Of a stretch of 25,644 nucleotides of DNA, positions 15,194 through 21,107 are shown in pieces. The notes under the pieces were generated by a model, which saw nothing but the letters and a program-made list of their open reading frames with translations, did no database searches and was not told the DNA's origin. How positions within the stretch are numbered: the stretch's first letter is position 1; every line of letters starts with the position of its first letter. A program made the translations under genes and the position numbers. Source of the stretch: a virus; the IMG/VR virus record IMGVR_UViG_3300042390_000392, positions 1-25,644 of that record; one strand, 5' to 3'.

Positions 15194-16348
15194 ATGCAAT
15201 ATAATTTTAGGGATTATTACGTTCAAATAAAACAACTTTTAGGAGAAGGTTTATCGTCTACTGAAATAGTTGCTAAACTGCTTAACACCAACGATTCAAG
15301 AAATAAGAATAAGAAAGTACACGCTTTTCGTAAGTACATTGACCGGAATAAGCATAGAATAGAAAGTGATTATCAAGGAGTTTATGAAGCTACTGATAGA
15401 TTAGACATTGACAATAAAGACGTGAAGCACCTTTGGATGAAAGACAATGGTGCTTCTTTGTTTATAAAAAATCCTAACTATCAAGAACCGCAACTAAAAG
15501 AATTTGAAACACTCAAGGATTTAATATTAGAAGATATACGAAAAGAAGCGGTGGTAATAAAAGCACCGAAACGAATAGAAAATAAAGATAGCTATTTGCT
15601 TGTTGTTGACCCTGCCGACATTCATATTGGTAAACTTTGCTCATCATTTGAAACCGGAGAAGATTACAATAGTCAGATAGCGGTACAACGTGTTTTAGAG
15701 GGCGTAAGAGGCATATTACATAAGTGTCAAGGGTATAACATAGATAAGATACTTTTTGTGGCAGGAAACGATGTATTACACGTTGATGGTCCACGTAATG
15801 AAACAACAAGTGGGACTAAACAAGATACGGATGCTATGTGGTATGACAATTACCGAACTGCACGTAAATTGTATGTTGATATACTAACTATTTTACTCGG
15901 CGTCGCTGATGTTGAGTTCGTTTATAACCCTTCAAATCATGACTATGTACATGGGTTTTTTTTATGTCAAACTATTGAGGCTCAATTTGCGAAATGCAAA
16001 AACATAACTTTCAACGTTGATATGAGGCATCGTAAATACTTTACCTACTTTAATAATTTAATTAGCACTTGTCATGGCGATGGCGCTAAAGTAGCTGATT
16101 TGCCTATGTTAATGGCTCACGAAGCCGATACATGGAGCTCATGCAAGCACAAGTATATATATACTCATCATGTGCATCACAAGGTAGCAAAGGATTATAT
16201 GGGTGTTTGTGTTGAATCGTTAAGAAGTCCTAGTGGGGCGGATTCATGGCATGCGAAAAACGGATTTATCCATTCCCCAAAAGCTATCGAGGCATTCCTT
16301 CATCATAAATTACATGGTCAGTGTTGCAGAATTACGCATTTATTCTAA
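15194..16348 (+). CDS. Metallophosphoesterase (calcineurin-like)
   Basis: 384 residues. The C-terminal two thirds has the dimetal phosphoesterase motifs in order: DIH (D142, H144), GND (191-193) with H196, NHD (248-250), HGD (294-296) and HHVHH (325-329). These residues bind the two metal ions and the substrate phosphate. The N-terminal 120 residues look like a separate helical domain, with a turn-helix-like start (LLGEGLSSTEIVAKLL) and basic stretches that may bind nucleic acid. Related phage proteins act on DNA or cyclic nucleotides; the substrate here cannot be read from sequence. Family assignment is secure; biological role open. Confidence 0.8.
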   Translation: MQYNFRDYYVQIKQLLGEGLSSTEIVAKLLNTNDSRNKNKKVHAFRKYIDRNKHRIESDYQGVYEATDRLDIDNKDVKHLWMKDNGASLFIKNPNYQEPQLKEFETLKDLILEDIRKEAVVIKAPKRIENKDSYLLVVDPADIHIGKLCSSFETGEDYNSQIAVQRVLEGVRGILHKCQGYNIDKILFVAGNDVLHVDGPRNETTSGTKQDTDAMWYDNYRTARKLYVDILTILLGVADVEFVYNPSNHDYVHGFFLCQTIEAQFAKCKNITFNVDMRHRKYFTYFNNLISTCHGDGAKVADLPMLMAHEADTWSSCKHKYIYTHHVHHKVAKDYMGVCVESLRSPSGADSWHAKNGFIHSPKAIEAFLHHKLHGQCCRITHLF

Positions 16349-16396
16349 GCGTATAGACTGACAAAATAAGATAAAAAGTAAACCTATAACCTTACC

Positions 16397-16609
16397 ATGA
16401 AACTAAGCAAAGTCCAAACCGAATTAATCAAGCAACTGCAAGCAAAGGTTGTATGTCACTACGAAAGTGGGTTAGAAGGTAGGTGCTACATACTGGATAA
16501 AAACATTAGTTGGGCAACGATATTTCGGTTGGAAGATTTGAAACTTATCGAACGCAAAGGGGACAAAGTAATTTTAACACAAAAAGGCAAAGAAATAAAA
16601 CTAAAATAA
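16397..16609 (+). CDS. Small winged-helix-like protein, 70 aa
   Basis: 70 residues: helix-rich N-terminus (KVQTELIKQLQAKVVCHYE), then ISWATIFRLEDLKLIERKGD and a basic ending KVILTQKGKEIKLK, which reads like recognition helix plus wing of a small winged helix domain. One of several small genes after the metallophosphoesterase. DNA binding is a guess from the pattern. Confidence 0.5.
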   Translation: MKLSKVQTELIKQLQAKVVCHYESGLEGRCYILDKNISWATIFRLEDLKLIERKGDKVILTQKGKEIKLK

Positions 16610-16627
16610 TAATTAAAACAAAATAAA

Positions 16628-16834
16628 ATGAATGTAAAAATTAAATTAAAAGACACAACAACTCCAATTTATTATGAGGGAGTTTTAAGCCATTTTTTAG
16701 AAGGCAATACTTTAGCTTTATTATTTGAAGATAATATAGTTAGGAATTTTCCGCTTATCCATATTTGGTATTATGAAACTCAACAAGATAGATTTAGAAC
16801 AAAAACACCATCTGAAACAAAGTCTAAACTATGA
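16628..16834 (+). CDS. Small protein, 68 aa, unknown
   Basis: 68 residues, beta-rich at first (NVKIKLKDTTTPIYYEGVLS), then IHIWYYETQQDRFRTKTPSET. Start preceded by an A-rich stretch. Its stop overlaps an ATG (ATGA at 16831) that opens a 34-codon alternative frame. No family recognised. Confidence 0.5.
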   Translation: MNVKIKLKDTTTPIYYEGVLSHFLEGNTLALLFEDNIVRNFPLIHIWYYETQQDRFRTKTPSETKSKL

Positions 16835-16838
16835 AACT

Positions 16839-16997
16839 ATGGGAACTAATACTTTCGATAGTAAGTTACGAGATTATTCGTACATGGGTATCACGCTTAT
16901 GGTATTATATTGTGCAATGTTTGGGGCGTTGGTGATGGGGATTTATCAAATAATATTTAAACCTTGTAAATATGAAAGTACAAATCGAATGCGATGA
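16839..16997 (+). CDS. Small membrane protein, 52 aa
   Basis: 52 residues from the ATG at 16839: a polar start (MGTNTFDSKLRDYS), one membrane helix (YMGITLMVLYCAMFGALVMGIYQIIF) split here only by description, and a basic tail (KPCKYESTNRMR). A longer frame from 16773 would overlap the previous gene by 62 bp and is less likely. A competing 34-codon frame starts at 16831 in ATGA overlap with the previous stop and ends at 16935 (TGATG); I cannot decide between them by eye but prefer the longer, clearly amphipathic protein. Confidence 0.4.
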   Translation: MGTNTFDSKLRDYSYMGITLMVLYCAMFGALVMGIYQIIFKPCKYESTNRMR

Positions 16998-17151
16998 AAA
17001 GGAAGCTATCCTAATGCTATCCGCAATGGATTTATTGCCACGACTTCACACGATTAAAGAAAGAATTAGGCGGTGTTTAAAAGACGATACAACGGATTTA
17101 ATTTATGAATGTTTGGCTGACATTGATGAATTATTGGTGAATTTAGAATAG
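16972..17151 (+). CDS. Small acidic helical protein, 59 aa
   Basis: 59 residues (MKVQIECDEKEAILML..., ending LADIDELLVNLE), charged and helical. It overlaps the end of the preceding gene by 26 bp and ends just before promoter 17160. The frame, helical periodicity and packing support a real gene. No family recognised; it is the last gene of the run that begins at 16397. Confidence 0.5.
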   Translation: MKVQIECDEKEAILMLSAMDLLPRLHTIKERIRRCLKDDTTDLIYECLADIDELLVNLE

Positions 17152-17159
17152 AAAAGTTG

Positions 17160-17225
17160 TATATTTGCACTTGACAACTCTATATTATATTTAGTATAGA
17201 CCTGCTCCTTTTGGGGGCTTTTTTT
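17160..17225 (+). ncRNA. Short promoter-to-terminator unit A (about 50-nt RNA)
   Basis: TATATTTG (17160-17167), with a TTG 23 nt upstream, is followed by CACT and then about 50 nt before an intrinsic terminator: GCTCC (17204-17208), loop, GGGGC (17214-17218), seven T. Between them TCTATA (17179-17184) and TATAGA (17195-17200) can form a second hairpin. No ORF fits. Either a very small RNA is made here, or the terminator simply ends the 16397-17151 operon and the promoter is fortuitous. Confidence 0.45.
17204..17225 (+). terminator. Intrinsic terminator
   Basis: Five-pair stem GCTCC/GGGGC (one G-T pair) followed by seven T. It ends transcription of the small-gene operon that stops at 17151 as well as unit A. 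Confidence 0.7.
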
Positions 17226-17434
17226 ATATGCAATTAAATATAAGGCGATAATATTTAGCTATTTTATATGCTATTGGGTACGAAATAGGCTAATTTTATC
17301 TTACGTGTGTGATAGGGTATAAAATAACGATATTAAATACGAACTATAATAAGGTTTTAGGCTATTTTATAGCATATTTAGCCATATTTGGCAACAAATA
17401 CGAACTATACTTCGGAATTTATAAGTTGCCAAAT
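17226..17434 (+). repeat. AT-rich repeat-dense non-coding block, candidate replication origin
   Basis: No convincing gene. Contains a 14-bp direct repeat AAATACGAACTATA (17335-17348 and 17396-17409), an inverted repeat ATTTGGCAAC (17386-17395) / GTTGCCAAAT (17425-17434), a further ATTTGGC at 17453, and smaller palindromes such as GCTAT-TTT-ATAGC near 17361-17373. Very AT-rich. Such clusters of short direct and inverted repeats are typical of replication origins, and also of operator or attachment regions. The frame at 17309-17512 crosses these repeats and the reverse-strand gene, so I leave it out. Confidence 0.4.
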
Positions 17435-17644
17435 CTATACTTTTTTACCCACATTTGGCGAGTTATAGTTTTGGTAATTGTACGCACGAGTTATTGCGGT
17501 CAAGTGTTCTAGGTATTTCTCAATACGTATTTTTTCAGCAAGTGCTAGTAAATATTGTTCTTCTGTTATTATTTTATCAACGTTCATAAAGTTAGTTGTG
17601 TTTATATTGACATTACCATTAAATATTCTAGCAGGCTTATTCAT
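17435..17644 (-). CDS. Leaderless reverse-strand gene, 69 aa
   Basis: 69 residues (MNKPARIFNGNVNINTTNF..., EEQYLLALAEKIRIEKYLEHL), polar with one clear charged helix. On the minus strand a TATATTTG box ends exactly 4 nt before the ATG, so the message is probably leaderless. Its stop is followed directly by one arm of the 10-bp inverted repeat at 17425-17434. An isolated reverse gene beside a repeat block could be a replication or control protein, but no family is recognised. Confidence 0.55.
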   Translation of the reverse strand: MNKPARIFNGNVNINTTNFMNVDKIITEEQYLLALAEKIRIEKYLEHLTAITRAYNYQNYNSPNVGKKV

Positions 17645-17648
17645 TGGG

Positions 17649-17656
17649 CAAATATA
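17649..17656 (-). promoter_or_regulatory. Leaderless -7 box for the reverse gene at 17644
   Basis: CAAATATA on the plus strand is TATATTTG on the minus strand. It is 4 nt from the ATG and lies 3 nt from the oppositely oriented TATCTTTG of unit B, making a back-to-back pair of -7 boxes. The -33 region (TTTTA) is weak. Confidence 0.45.
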
Positions 17657-17659
17657 TAC

Positions 17660-17740
17660 TATCTTTGCAGTATATTAAAATGACGTTTAGATTCACTATG
17701 TGTATCAGTCACAACCTAACTTAAATGTTAGGTTTTTTTT
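17660..17740 (+). ncRNA. Short promoter-to-terminator unit B with possible leader peptide
   Basis: TATCTTTGCAGT (box at 17660-17667) starts a transcript of about 70 nt that ends at a strong terminator: AACCTAAC (17713-17720), loop TTAAAT, GTTAGGTT (17727-17734), T run to 17740. Inside lies a hairpin GAT-T-CAC/GTG-T-ATC near 17690-17706 and a 14-codon frame (17680-17724, MTFRFTMCISHNLT) whose stop falls in the terminator loop. It may be an sRNA or an attenuated leader for the operon at 17790. Confidence 0.5.
17713..17740 (+). terminator. Intrinsic terminator with 8-bp perfect stem
   Basis: AACCTAAC/GTTAGGTT around a 6-nt loop, followed by T. The T run ends in TTTG (17738-17741), which is also the -33 element of the next promoter. 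Confidence 0.85.
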
Positions 17741-17768
17741 GTAATATAAAATATTCGTATTAGATTTG
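17738..17768 (+). promoter_or_regulatory. Promoter for genes at 17790-18730
   Basis: TTTG (17738-17741), 19 nt, TAGATTTG (17761-17768): an exact consensus match. The -33 box is the end of the terminator T run. The leader is about 18 nt to the ATG at 17790. It probably drives 17790, 18051 and the endolysin. Confidence 0.7.
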
Positions 17769-17789
17769 TGTGACTAAAAACTAAATAAT

Positions 17790-18047
17790 ATGACATACAT
17801 GCAACTCAAAACGGATGATGATATTAAGCATATCCTTAACCAACTCCCACAAGATAAAAACTATTTCAATAACGCATGGTCGCATTCGATACTAAACGAT
17901 GCACCTAATAAAAAAGAGTTTATTATCAAAGCGTTACAAGTAGCCTTAGACGAATACACCGCAACTCAACCAACTACAAAAGGCGGTAAGATAGCGAGGT
18001 TTATAGCTAGGATTGCAAGTGTATTAAGTAAATTTGTAAAAATATAA
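17790..18047 (+). CDS. Small protein, 85 aa, unknown
   Basis: 85 residues: polar helical N-terminal part (TDDDIKHILNQLPQDKNYFNN), then a basic, partly hydrophobic C-terminal helix (GGKIARFIARIASVLSKFVKI) that is amphipathic and could touch the membrane. First gene after promoter 17738 and 3 bp from the next gene. It precedes the endolysin in one operon, so a lysis role is possible. No family recognised. Confidence 0.55.
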   Translation: MTYMQLKTDDDIKHILNQLPQDKNYFNNAWSHSILNDAPNKKEFIIKALQVALDEYTATQPTTKGGKIARFIARIASVLSKFVKI

Positions 18048-18050
18048 TTT

Positions 18051-18203
18051 ATGACCACAATAATCGCAGGGAAACTTATAAATTACAATGGGATGTCACA
18101 CCGAGTGCTTAGAGTATTCGACTACAAAGGCGATCTAAAAGTTGAACTTAAAAACTTGCACAACAATAACCAATTTATAATCTTTTTATCTGAATTAGAA
18201 TGA
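18051..18203 (+). CDS. Small protein, 50 aa, beta-rich
   Basis: 50 residues (MTTIIAGKLINYNGMSHRVL..., ending FIIFLSELE), reading as a small SH3-like or beta-barrel strand set. The stop overlaps the endolysin ATG (ATGA at 18200-18203), evidence that the frame is translated. No family recognised. Confidence 0.55.
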   Translation: MTTIIAGKLINYNGMSHRVLRVFDYKGDLKVELKNLHNNNQFIIFLSELE

Positions 18204-18730
18204 AAGCAATACTAAACACATTACGCACAATAACACCACCTCGCATAGTTCGTGAAGCAATGGCATTGCTTGGAACGCTAGAAACGCCAGGAACAAAATC
18301 TAATCCTATTATTGTGAATTGGGCAAAAGAAACGAATACTAAAGAGGATGATTGGTATAATGCTGATTCTATTCCGTGGTGCGGTTTGTTTATGGCGGTT
18401 GTTGCCCAACGTGCTAATTGGGAGGTGGTTAAAGAGCCTTTGAGGGCGAAGGCATGGGATAAGTTCGGTCAAGTCGTTAAAGAGGCTGTATTAGGCGATA
18501 TATTGGTATTTTCACGTAATGGAGGTGGTCATGTTGGGTTGTATGTTGGGGAATCAGCAACAACATACTTTGTGCTTGGTGGAAATCAAGGTGACAAAGT
18601 AAGTATTGCTGAAATATCGAAGTCAAGAATCCATAGTATCAATAGACCGATTTATAAAATTGCAATGCCTGAATCTTGTATAAAATATCATTATGCAAGT
18701 GGTGGCAAGTTGTCTACCAACGAGGCTTAA
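18200..18730 (+). CDS. Endolysin, NlpC/P60-like peptidase (TIGR02594 type)
   Basis: 176 residues. The pattern E-A-x-x-x-L-G-x-x-E-T-P-G near the start, PWCG with C61, GHVG with H111 and LGGNQ with N129 matches the cysteine peptidase/amidase family found in many phage lysis genes (TIGR02594 type). C61, H111 and N129 would form the catalytic triad and cut peptide bonds in peptidoglycan at lysis. No signal peptide, so release needs a holin. It is translationally coupled to the 50-aa gene and followed by a terminator. Confidence 0.8.
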   Translation: MKAILNTLRTITPPRIVREAMALLGTLETPGTKSNPIIVNWAKETNTKEDDWYNADSIPWCGLFMAVVAQRANWEVVKEPLRAKAWDKFGQVVKEAVLGDILVFSRNGGGHVGLYVGESATTYFVLGGNQGDKVSIAEISKSRIHSINRPIYKIAMPESCIKYHYASGGKLSTNEA

Positions 18731-18758
18731 CTCTTTTATTCATAGTTAGTTTAATTTT

Positions 18759-18790
18759 ACCCTGCTTAGTGTCTACTTTGCGGGTTTTTT
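18759..18790 (+). terminator. Intrinsic terminator after endolysin
   Basis: ACCC-T-GC (18759-18765) pairs with GC-GGGT (18780-18785), the T bulged, followed by six T. Ends the endolysin operon before the regulator's promoter. Confidence 0.7.
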
Positions 18791-18808
18791 AAATTAAATA
18801 ATAAAATG

Positions 18809-18840
18809 TTTGCATATACAAAAGTTTATACATATTTTTG
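18809..18840 (+). promoter_or_regulatory. Promoter of the HTH gene, leaderless
   Basis: TTTG (18809-18812), 20 nt, TATTTTTG (18833-18840), then 4 nt to the ATG at 18845. The -33 box overlaps an upstream in-frame ATG at 18806, so translation from 18806 is not possible from this transcript. Confidence 0.65.
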
Positions 18841-18844
18841 TGGC

Positions 18845-19045
18845 ATGGCAGAAAAATCAATACGAATCCCAAAAGAAATTAAACAAGCACTTCGCAAGTT
18901 AGTAAAGGCAAAATTAACTAAAACCGCAACTGCTGAATACTTAGGTGTGCATCGTTTGACATTAAGCAATTTGTTAGAGCGTGAAACGTGCGACCCAAAG
19001 ACATTAACTGATGTAAATAAGAAATTAGCGGAGTGGAATAGCTAA
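18845..19045 (+). CDS. Small helix-turn-helix regulator, 66 aa
   Basis: 66 residues: a basic N-terminal part (MAEKSIRIPKEIKQALRKLV), then a helix-turn-helix (TKTATAEYLGVHRLTLSNLLERETCDPKTL) of the type in small phage regulators: LTK-TATAEYLGVHRLTLSNL. Likely a DNA-binding repressor or activator of early genes. I chose ATG 18845 because the promoter box ends 4 nt before it; the upstream ATG at 18806 would add 13 residues (MFAYTKVYTYFCG) and overlaps the -33 box. The TAA stop is part of the TAAC that opens element A1. Confidence 0.7.
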   Translation: MAEKSIRIPKEIKQALRKLVKAKLTKTATAEYLGVHRLTLSNLLERETCDPKTLTDVNKKLAEWNS

Positions 19046-19157
19046 CGTATGGGTATTGGCGAAGTTGCCGAACCGAAAGTTAAATTGAAAAACAAATGTT
19101 GAAATTATGGACGAAAGTTTAATTGAAAAACAGAACGGCAATTTTGCCAATACCTTG
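19043..19157 (+). repeat. Element A1, attC-like hairpin left of the methyltransferase module
   Basis: Starts with TAAC (19043-19046), where TAA is the stop of the HTH gene; then 5 nt; left arm GGTATTGGCGAAGTTGCCG (19052-19070); about 65 nt; right arm (19136-19154) that is its reverse complement except for two G-T positions; then TT and G of GTTAGGT. Loop holds a 21-bp direct repeat (19074-19094, 19112-19132; one mismatch). Shared layout with A2 at 22707. Confidence 0.6.
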
Positions 19158-19823
19158 TTAGGTGCAGTGCCTTCTGCGGTGTATAATGAGGATTGTGTAG
19201 AGGGTTTAAAACGCTTTGAGGATAATCACTTTGACCTTGCCATTGTTGACCCGCCTTATGGCTTAAATATTTCGGCTTTATCAAATTATGGTGAAAGTGG
19301 TGGAACTGATAAGCGATGGAACACCAATAAGAAAGACTTTTATAAGCCGAAAGAATGGGATAAAAACATTCCTACTGCTGAATACTTTGAGCAATTAAAA
19401 AGAGTATCTAAAAATCAAATTGTGTGGGGCTGGAATTACTATGTTAGTTACTTTAATGATTGCCCTTCTTACATAGTTTGGAACAAAGAAGCAAGTGGTA
19501 ATTATTCAGATTGTGAAATGGCTTGGTGTAGCATTAAAGGAACTAACAAGATATTCAAATGGCTGTGGAACGGATTTAGAAAGCAACAACCCGAAGAAAG
19601 AATACACCCTACTCAAAAACCTGTTGCCTTATACGATTGGATTTTAGAGCAATTTGGAAGCGATGCAAATTTGATTTTAGATACACACGTTGGAAGTGGA
19701 AGCAGTAGGATTGCTTGTAATAAGGCGGGTAAACAATTTGTCGGATTTGAAATAGATAAAGATTATTATGAAGCACAAGAAAAGCGTTTTAAAGATTTTG
19801 TCAGCCAACTCCGAATGTTTTAG
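19107..19823 (+). CDS. DNA methyltransferase (N6-adenine type, motif order IV before I)
   Basis: 238 residues. DPPYG at 48-52 (catalytic motif IV), IHPTQKP from 167, and DTHVGSGSS from 192 (AdoMet-binding motif I) followed by GFEID. Motif IV before I is the beta-type order of adenine or cytosine-N4 methyltransferases; DPPY favours N6-adenine. Methylation would protect phage DNA from restriction or affect regulation; no cognate restriction enzyme is present, so it is solitary. The first codons (from ATG 19107) lie inside element A1; GTG at 19167 or 19179 could be the real start if the gene belongs to the module that begins at 19157. The frame ends 10 bp before the module's right boundary repeat. 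Confidence 0.85.
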   Translation: MDESLIEKQNGNFANTLLGAVPSAVYNEDCVEGLKRFEDNHFDLAIVDPPYGLNISALSNYGESGGTDKRWNTNKKDFYKPKEWDKNIPTAEYFEQLKRVSKNQIVWGWNYYVSYFNDCPSYIVWNKEASGNYSDCEMAWCSIKGTNKIFKWLWNGFRKQQPEERIHPTQKPVALYDWILEQFGSDANLILDTHVGSGSSRIACNKAGKQFVGFEIDKDYYEAQEKRFKDFVSQLRMF

Positions 19824-19908
19824 GGTGTCCGCTGGCATTGCACCTAACTACTCGCTAGAACCAACTAATACTTATAATCAATTGATATTCAAATGATTAC
19901 AATACGAG
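19157..19908 (+). mobile_element. Putative integron-cassette-like module 1 (methyltransferase cargo)
   Basis: Begins GTTAGGTGCAGTGCC (19157-19171) and its 3' side begins GGCATTGCACCTAAC (19834-19848), reverse complements with one mismatch, followed by the 64-nt element B1. GTTAGGT and ACCTAAC fit the integron core consensus GTTRRRY / RYYYAAC. Cargo is one methyltransferase. No integrase in the window. The reading as a captured gene cassette is an inference from layout. Confidence 0.45.
19834..19908 (+). repeat. Element B1 with boundary repeat, attC-like
   Basis: GGCATTGCACCTAAC (19834-19848) then the 64-nt element TAAC...CAATACGAG (19845-19908). The element is 45/64 identical, without gaps, to B2 (23411-23474), including TAACTA-TCGCT at the left, a central TTGA-nnn-TCAA hairpin and CAATACGAG at the right. 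The gene at 19893 starts inside it. Confidence 0.6.
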
Positions 19909-20063
19909 TTAAAAATAAAGAATATGAATTTAAGAAGCCTTATTACTTGATGCAGAAAGATGAATTTAAGTTAATTAAAGCGGTGGTAAAAGGTTCAATT
20001 TTAGTGTGGAATATCGAAGGCAAACAAATTACTTATAATCAAATAAAAAAAACTTTAAAATAA
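19893..20063 (+). CDS. Small basic protein, 56 aa
   Basis: 56 residues (MITIRVKNKEYEFKKPYYLM...), beta then helical, lysine-rich. The first five codons lie within element B1. An ATG-start frame of this length with coherent composition is probably real. No family recognised; the start could differ if B1 is an insertion. Confidence 0.5.
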   Translation: MITIRVKNKEYEFKKPYYLMQKDEFKLIKAVVKGSILVWNIEGKQITYNQIKKTLK

Positions 20064-20088
20064 ATTAGTTTATATCAAAAAGTGTTTA

Positions 20089-20096
20089 TACATTTG
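20089..20096 (+). promoter_or_regulatory. -7 box for gene at 20121
   Basis: TACATTTG, with TTAG 20 nt upstream instead of TTTG, 24 nt before the ATG. It probably drives the recombination operon that starts at 20121. Confidence 0.45.
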
Positions 20097-20120
20097 CTTA
20101 AACAATAAAAACAAATAACA

Positions 20121-20396
20121 ATGAACAAAGAACAATTTATCAAACTATCGGTATTCCTAAACGAGAATGAATACACGAACGCAATATCATGGGAATTGCT
20201 GTTTTACTTCGCATCATGTAGCCGAATGAGTAACATGGATGAACACATCGACAAGCATAGATTTGAAACCTTTTGCGACTTCGCATTTGACGAGGCTAGT
20301 ATTGAGCATCATACTATGGTATTCGACAAAGTATTCTTAGACAAGGAATTGGATAGCGAAGAAGAACAATGTTTATTTGCGCATTTGGATAAGTAA
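20121..20396 (+). CDS. Small acidic protein, 91 aa
   Basis: 91 residues, acidic and mainly helical (NEYTNAISWELLFYFAS..., ending DSEEEQCLFAHLDK). First gene after the promoter at 20089 and before the recombination genes. No family recognised. Confidence 0.55.
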   Translation: MNKEQFIKLSVFLNENEYTNAISWELLFYFASCSRMSNMDEHIDKHRFETFCDFAFDEASIEHHTMVFDKVFLDKELDSEEEQCLFAHLDK

Positions 20397-20465
20397 AAAA
20401 GTGAGTGGGTGGCGAAATACTCGATAATAAACGCCAAACTTTTTAAACTTAAACTAAAAAATAAC

Positions 20466-21107
20466 ATGAGCAAAGAACTAGTAAAAATTGAAGCCAAAGA
20501 ATTATCATTAGTACAAGATAATTCGCTAAATGCTAACCAACTAGCATTATTAATGAAACGCACACCTGATAAGTTTGTTAGAACTAGACCTGCCAAAGGC
20601 GGTGGCGCTTGGACTTATGTAAGCGGTGGTTATATCCGCAAAGTATTAAATCTTATGTTTGGTTGGGACTGGGATTTTGAAGTATTGAGTGAATCAGTAC
20701 AAGCAAATCAAGTAATTGTAAAAGGTAAATTAACTTGTCGTGTTAATGGTCGTGCTATTGTTAAGACGCAATTTGGATGCAAAGAAATCATGTATAAACG
20801 TGGCACACAAGACCCATTGAACTTAGGTAATGACTACAAGGCTGCTGCTACCGATGCACTAAAGAAATGCGCTGCCGATATTGGAATTGCTAGCGATATT
20901 TATGGCAAAGATGAATTTAGAGAAATATCGGTTAATACTGAATCAGCCGAAGAAACCCACAACACCAAAGAGAAAGAAAGAGTTACAAAGCATATACTAC
21001 AATGCAAAACCGAAGATGAACTATTACAAGTTTATGATTTGGTAGGTAAATATAATCTAATAACTATTTATGAATCAAAAAAAGAATTAATCAATGCAAA
21101 CAAATAA
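20466..21107 (+). CDS. Rad52-like single-strand annealing protein
   Basis: 213 residues from ATG 20466, the start with a coherent N-terminus (MSKELVKIEAKELS); the GTG at 20409 would add 19 poorly conserved-looking residues. The core (LLMKRTPDKFVRTRPAKGGG, GYIRKVLNLMFGWDW, DYKAAATDALKKCAADIG, YGKDEF) fits the Rad52/Sak-like single-strand annealing family: basic groove residues and the A-x-x-DALKKCA helix. It anneals complementary strands in phage recombination. It overlaps the exonuclease gene by 14 bp, the classic annealase-exonuclease pairing. Confidence 0.7.
   Translation: MSKELVKIEAKELSLVQDNSLNANQLALLMKRTPDKFVRTRPAKGGGAWTYVSGGYIRKVLNLMFGWDWDFEVLSESVQANQVIVKGKLTCRVNGRAIVKTQFGCKEIMYKRGTQDPLNLGNDYKAAATDALKKCAADIGIASDIYGKDEFREISVNTESAEETHNTKEKERVTKHILQCKTEDELLQVYDLVGKYNLITIYESKKELINANK

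Noticed and set aside
16831-16935. 34-codon frame in ATGA overlap with the 16628 gene
   Set aside because: Competes with the 52-aa frame at 16839; the latter has a clearer polar-membrane-basic layout, though the choice is not certain.
17386-17434. Inverted repeat as terminator of the reverse gene
   Set aside because: The stem is perfect but no T run follows on the minus strand, and the loop is 29 nt; kept only as part of the repeat block.
17309-17512. Forward frame of 67 codons
   Set aside because: It crosses the direct and inverted repeats and overlaps the reverse gene at 17435-17644; its composition (Tyr, Ile, Asn from AT-rich repeats) is not protein-like.
18721-18760. Fifth attC-like element at the endolysin stop (TTAAC)
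   Set aside because: It has TAAC at the stop but no hairpin arms, no CAATAC motif and no boundary partner.
19043-19908. Group I intron or homing endonuclease insertion for module 1
   Set aside because: The cargo is a methyltransferase, the insertion lies between genes rather than in one, and no intron core is seen.
20410-20440. Inverted repeat TGGCG ... CGCCA as another element
   Set aside because: Only five pairs, no TAAC or GTTA boundary and no similarity to elements A or B.
20409-20465. GTG start giving 19 extra residues on the annealing protein
   Set aside because: The ATG at 20466 gives a natural N-terminus and the extra residues do not look conserved.
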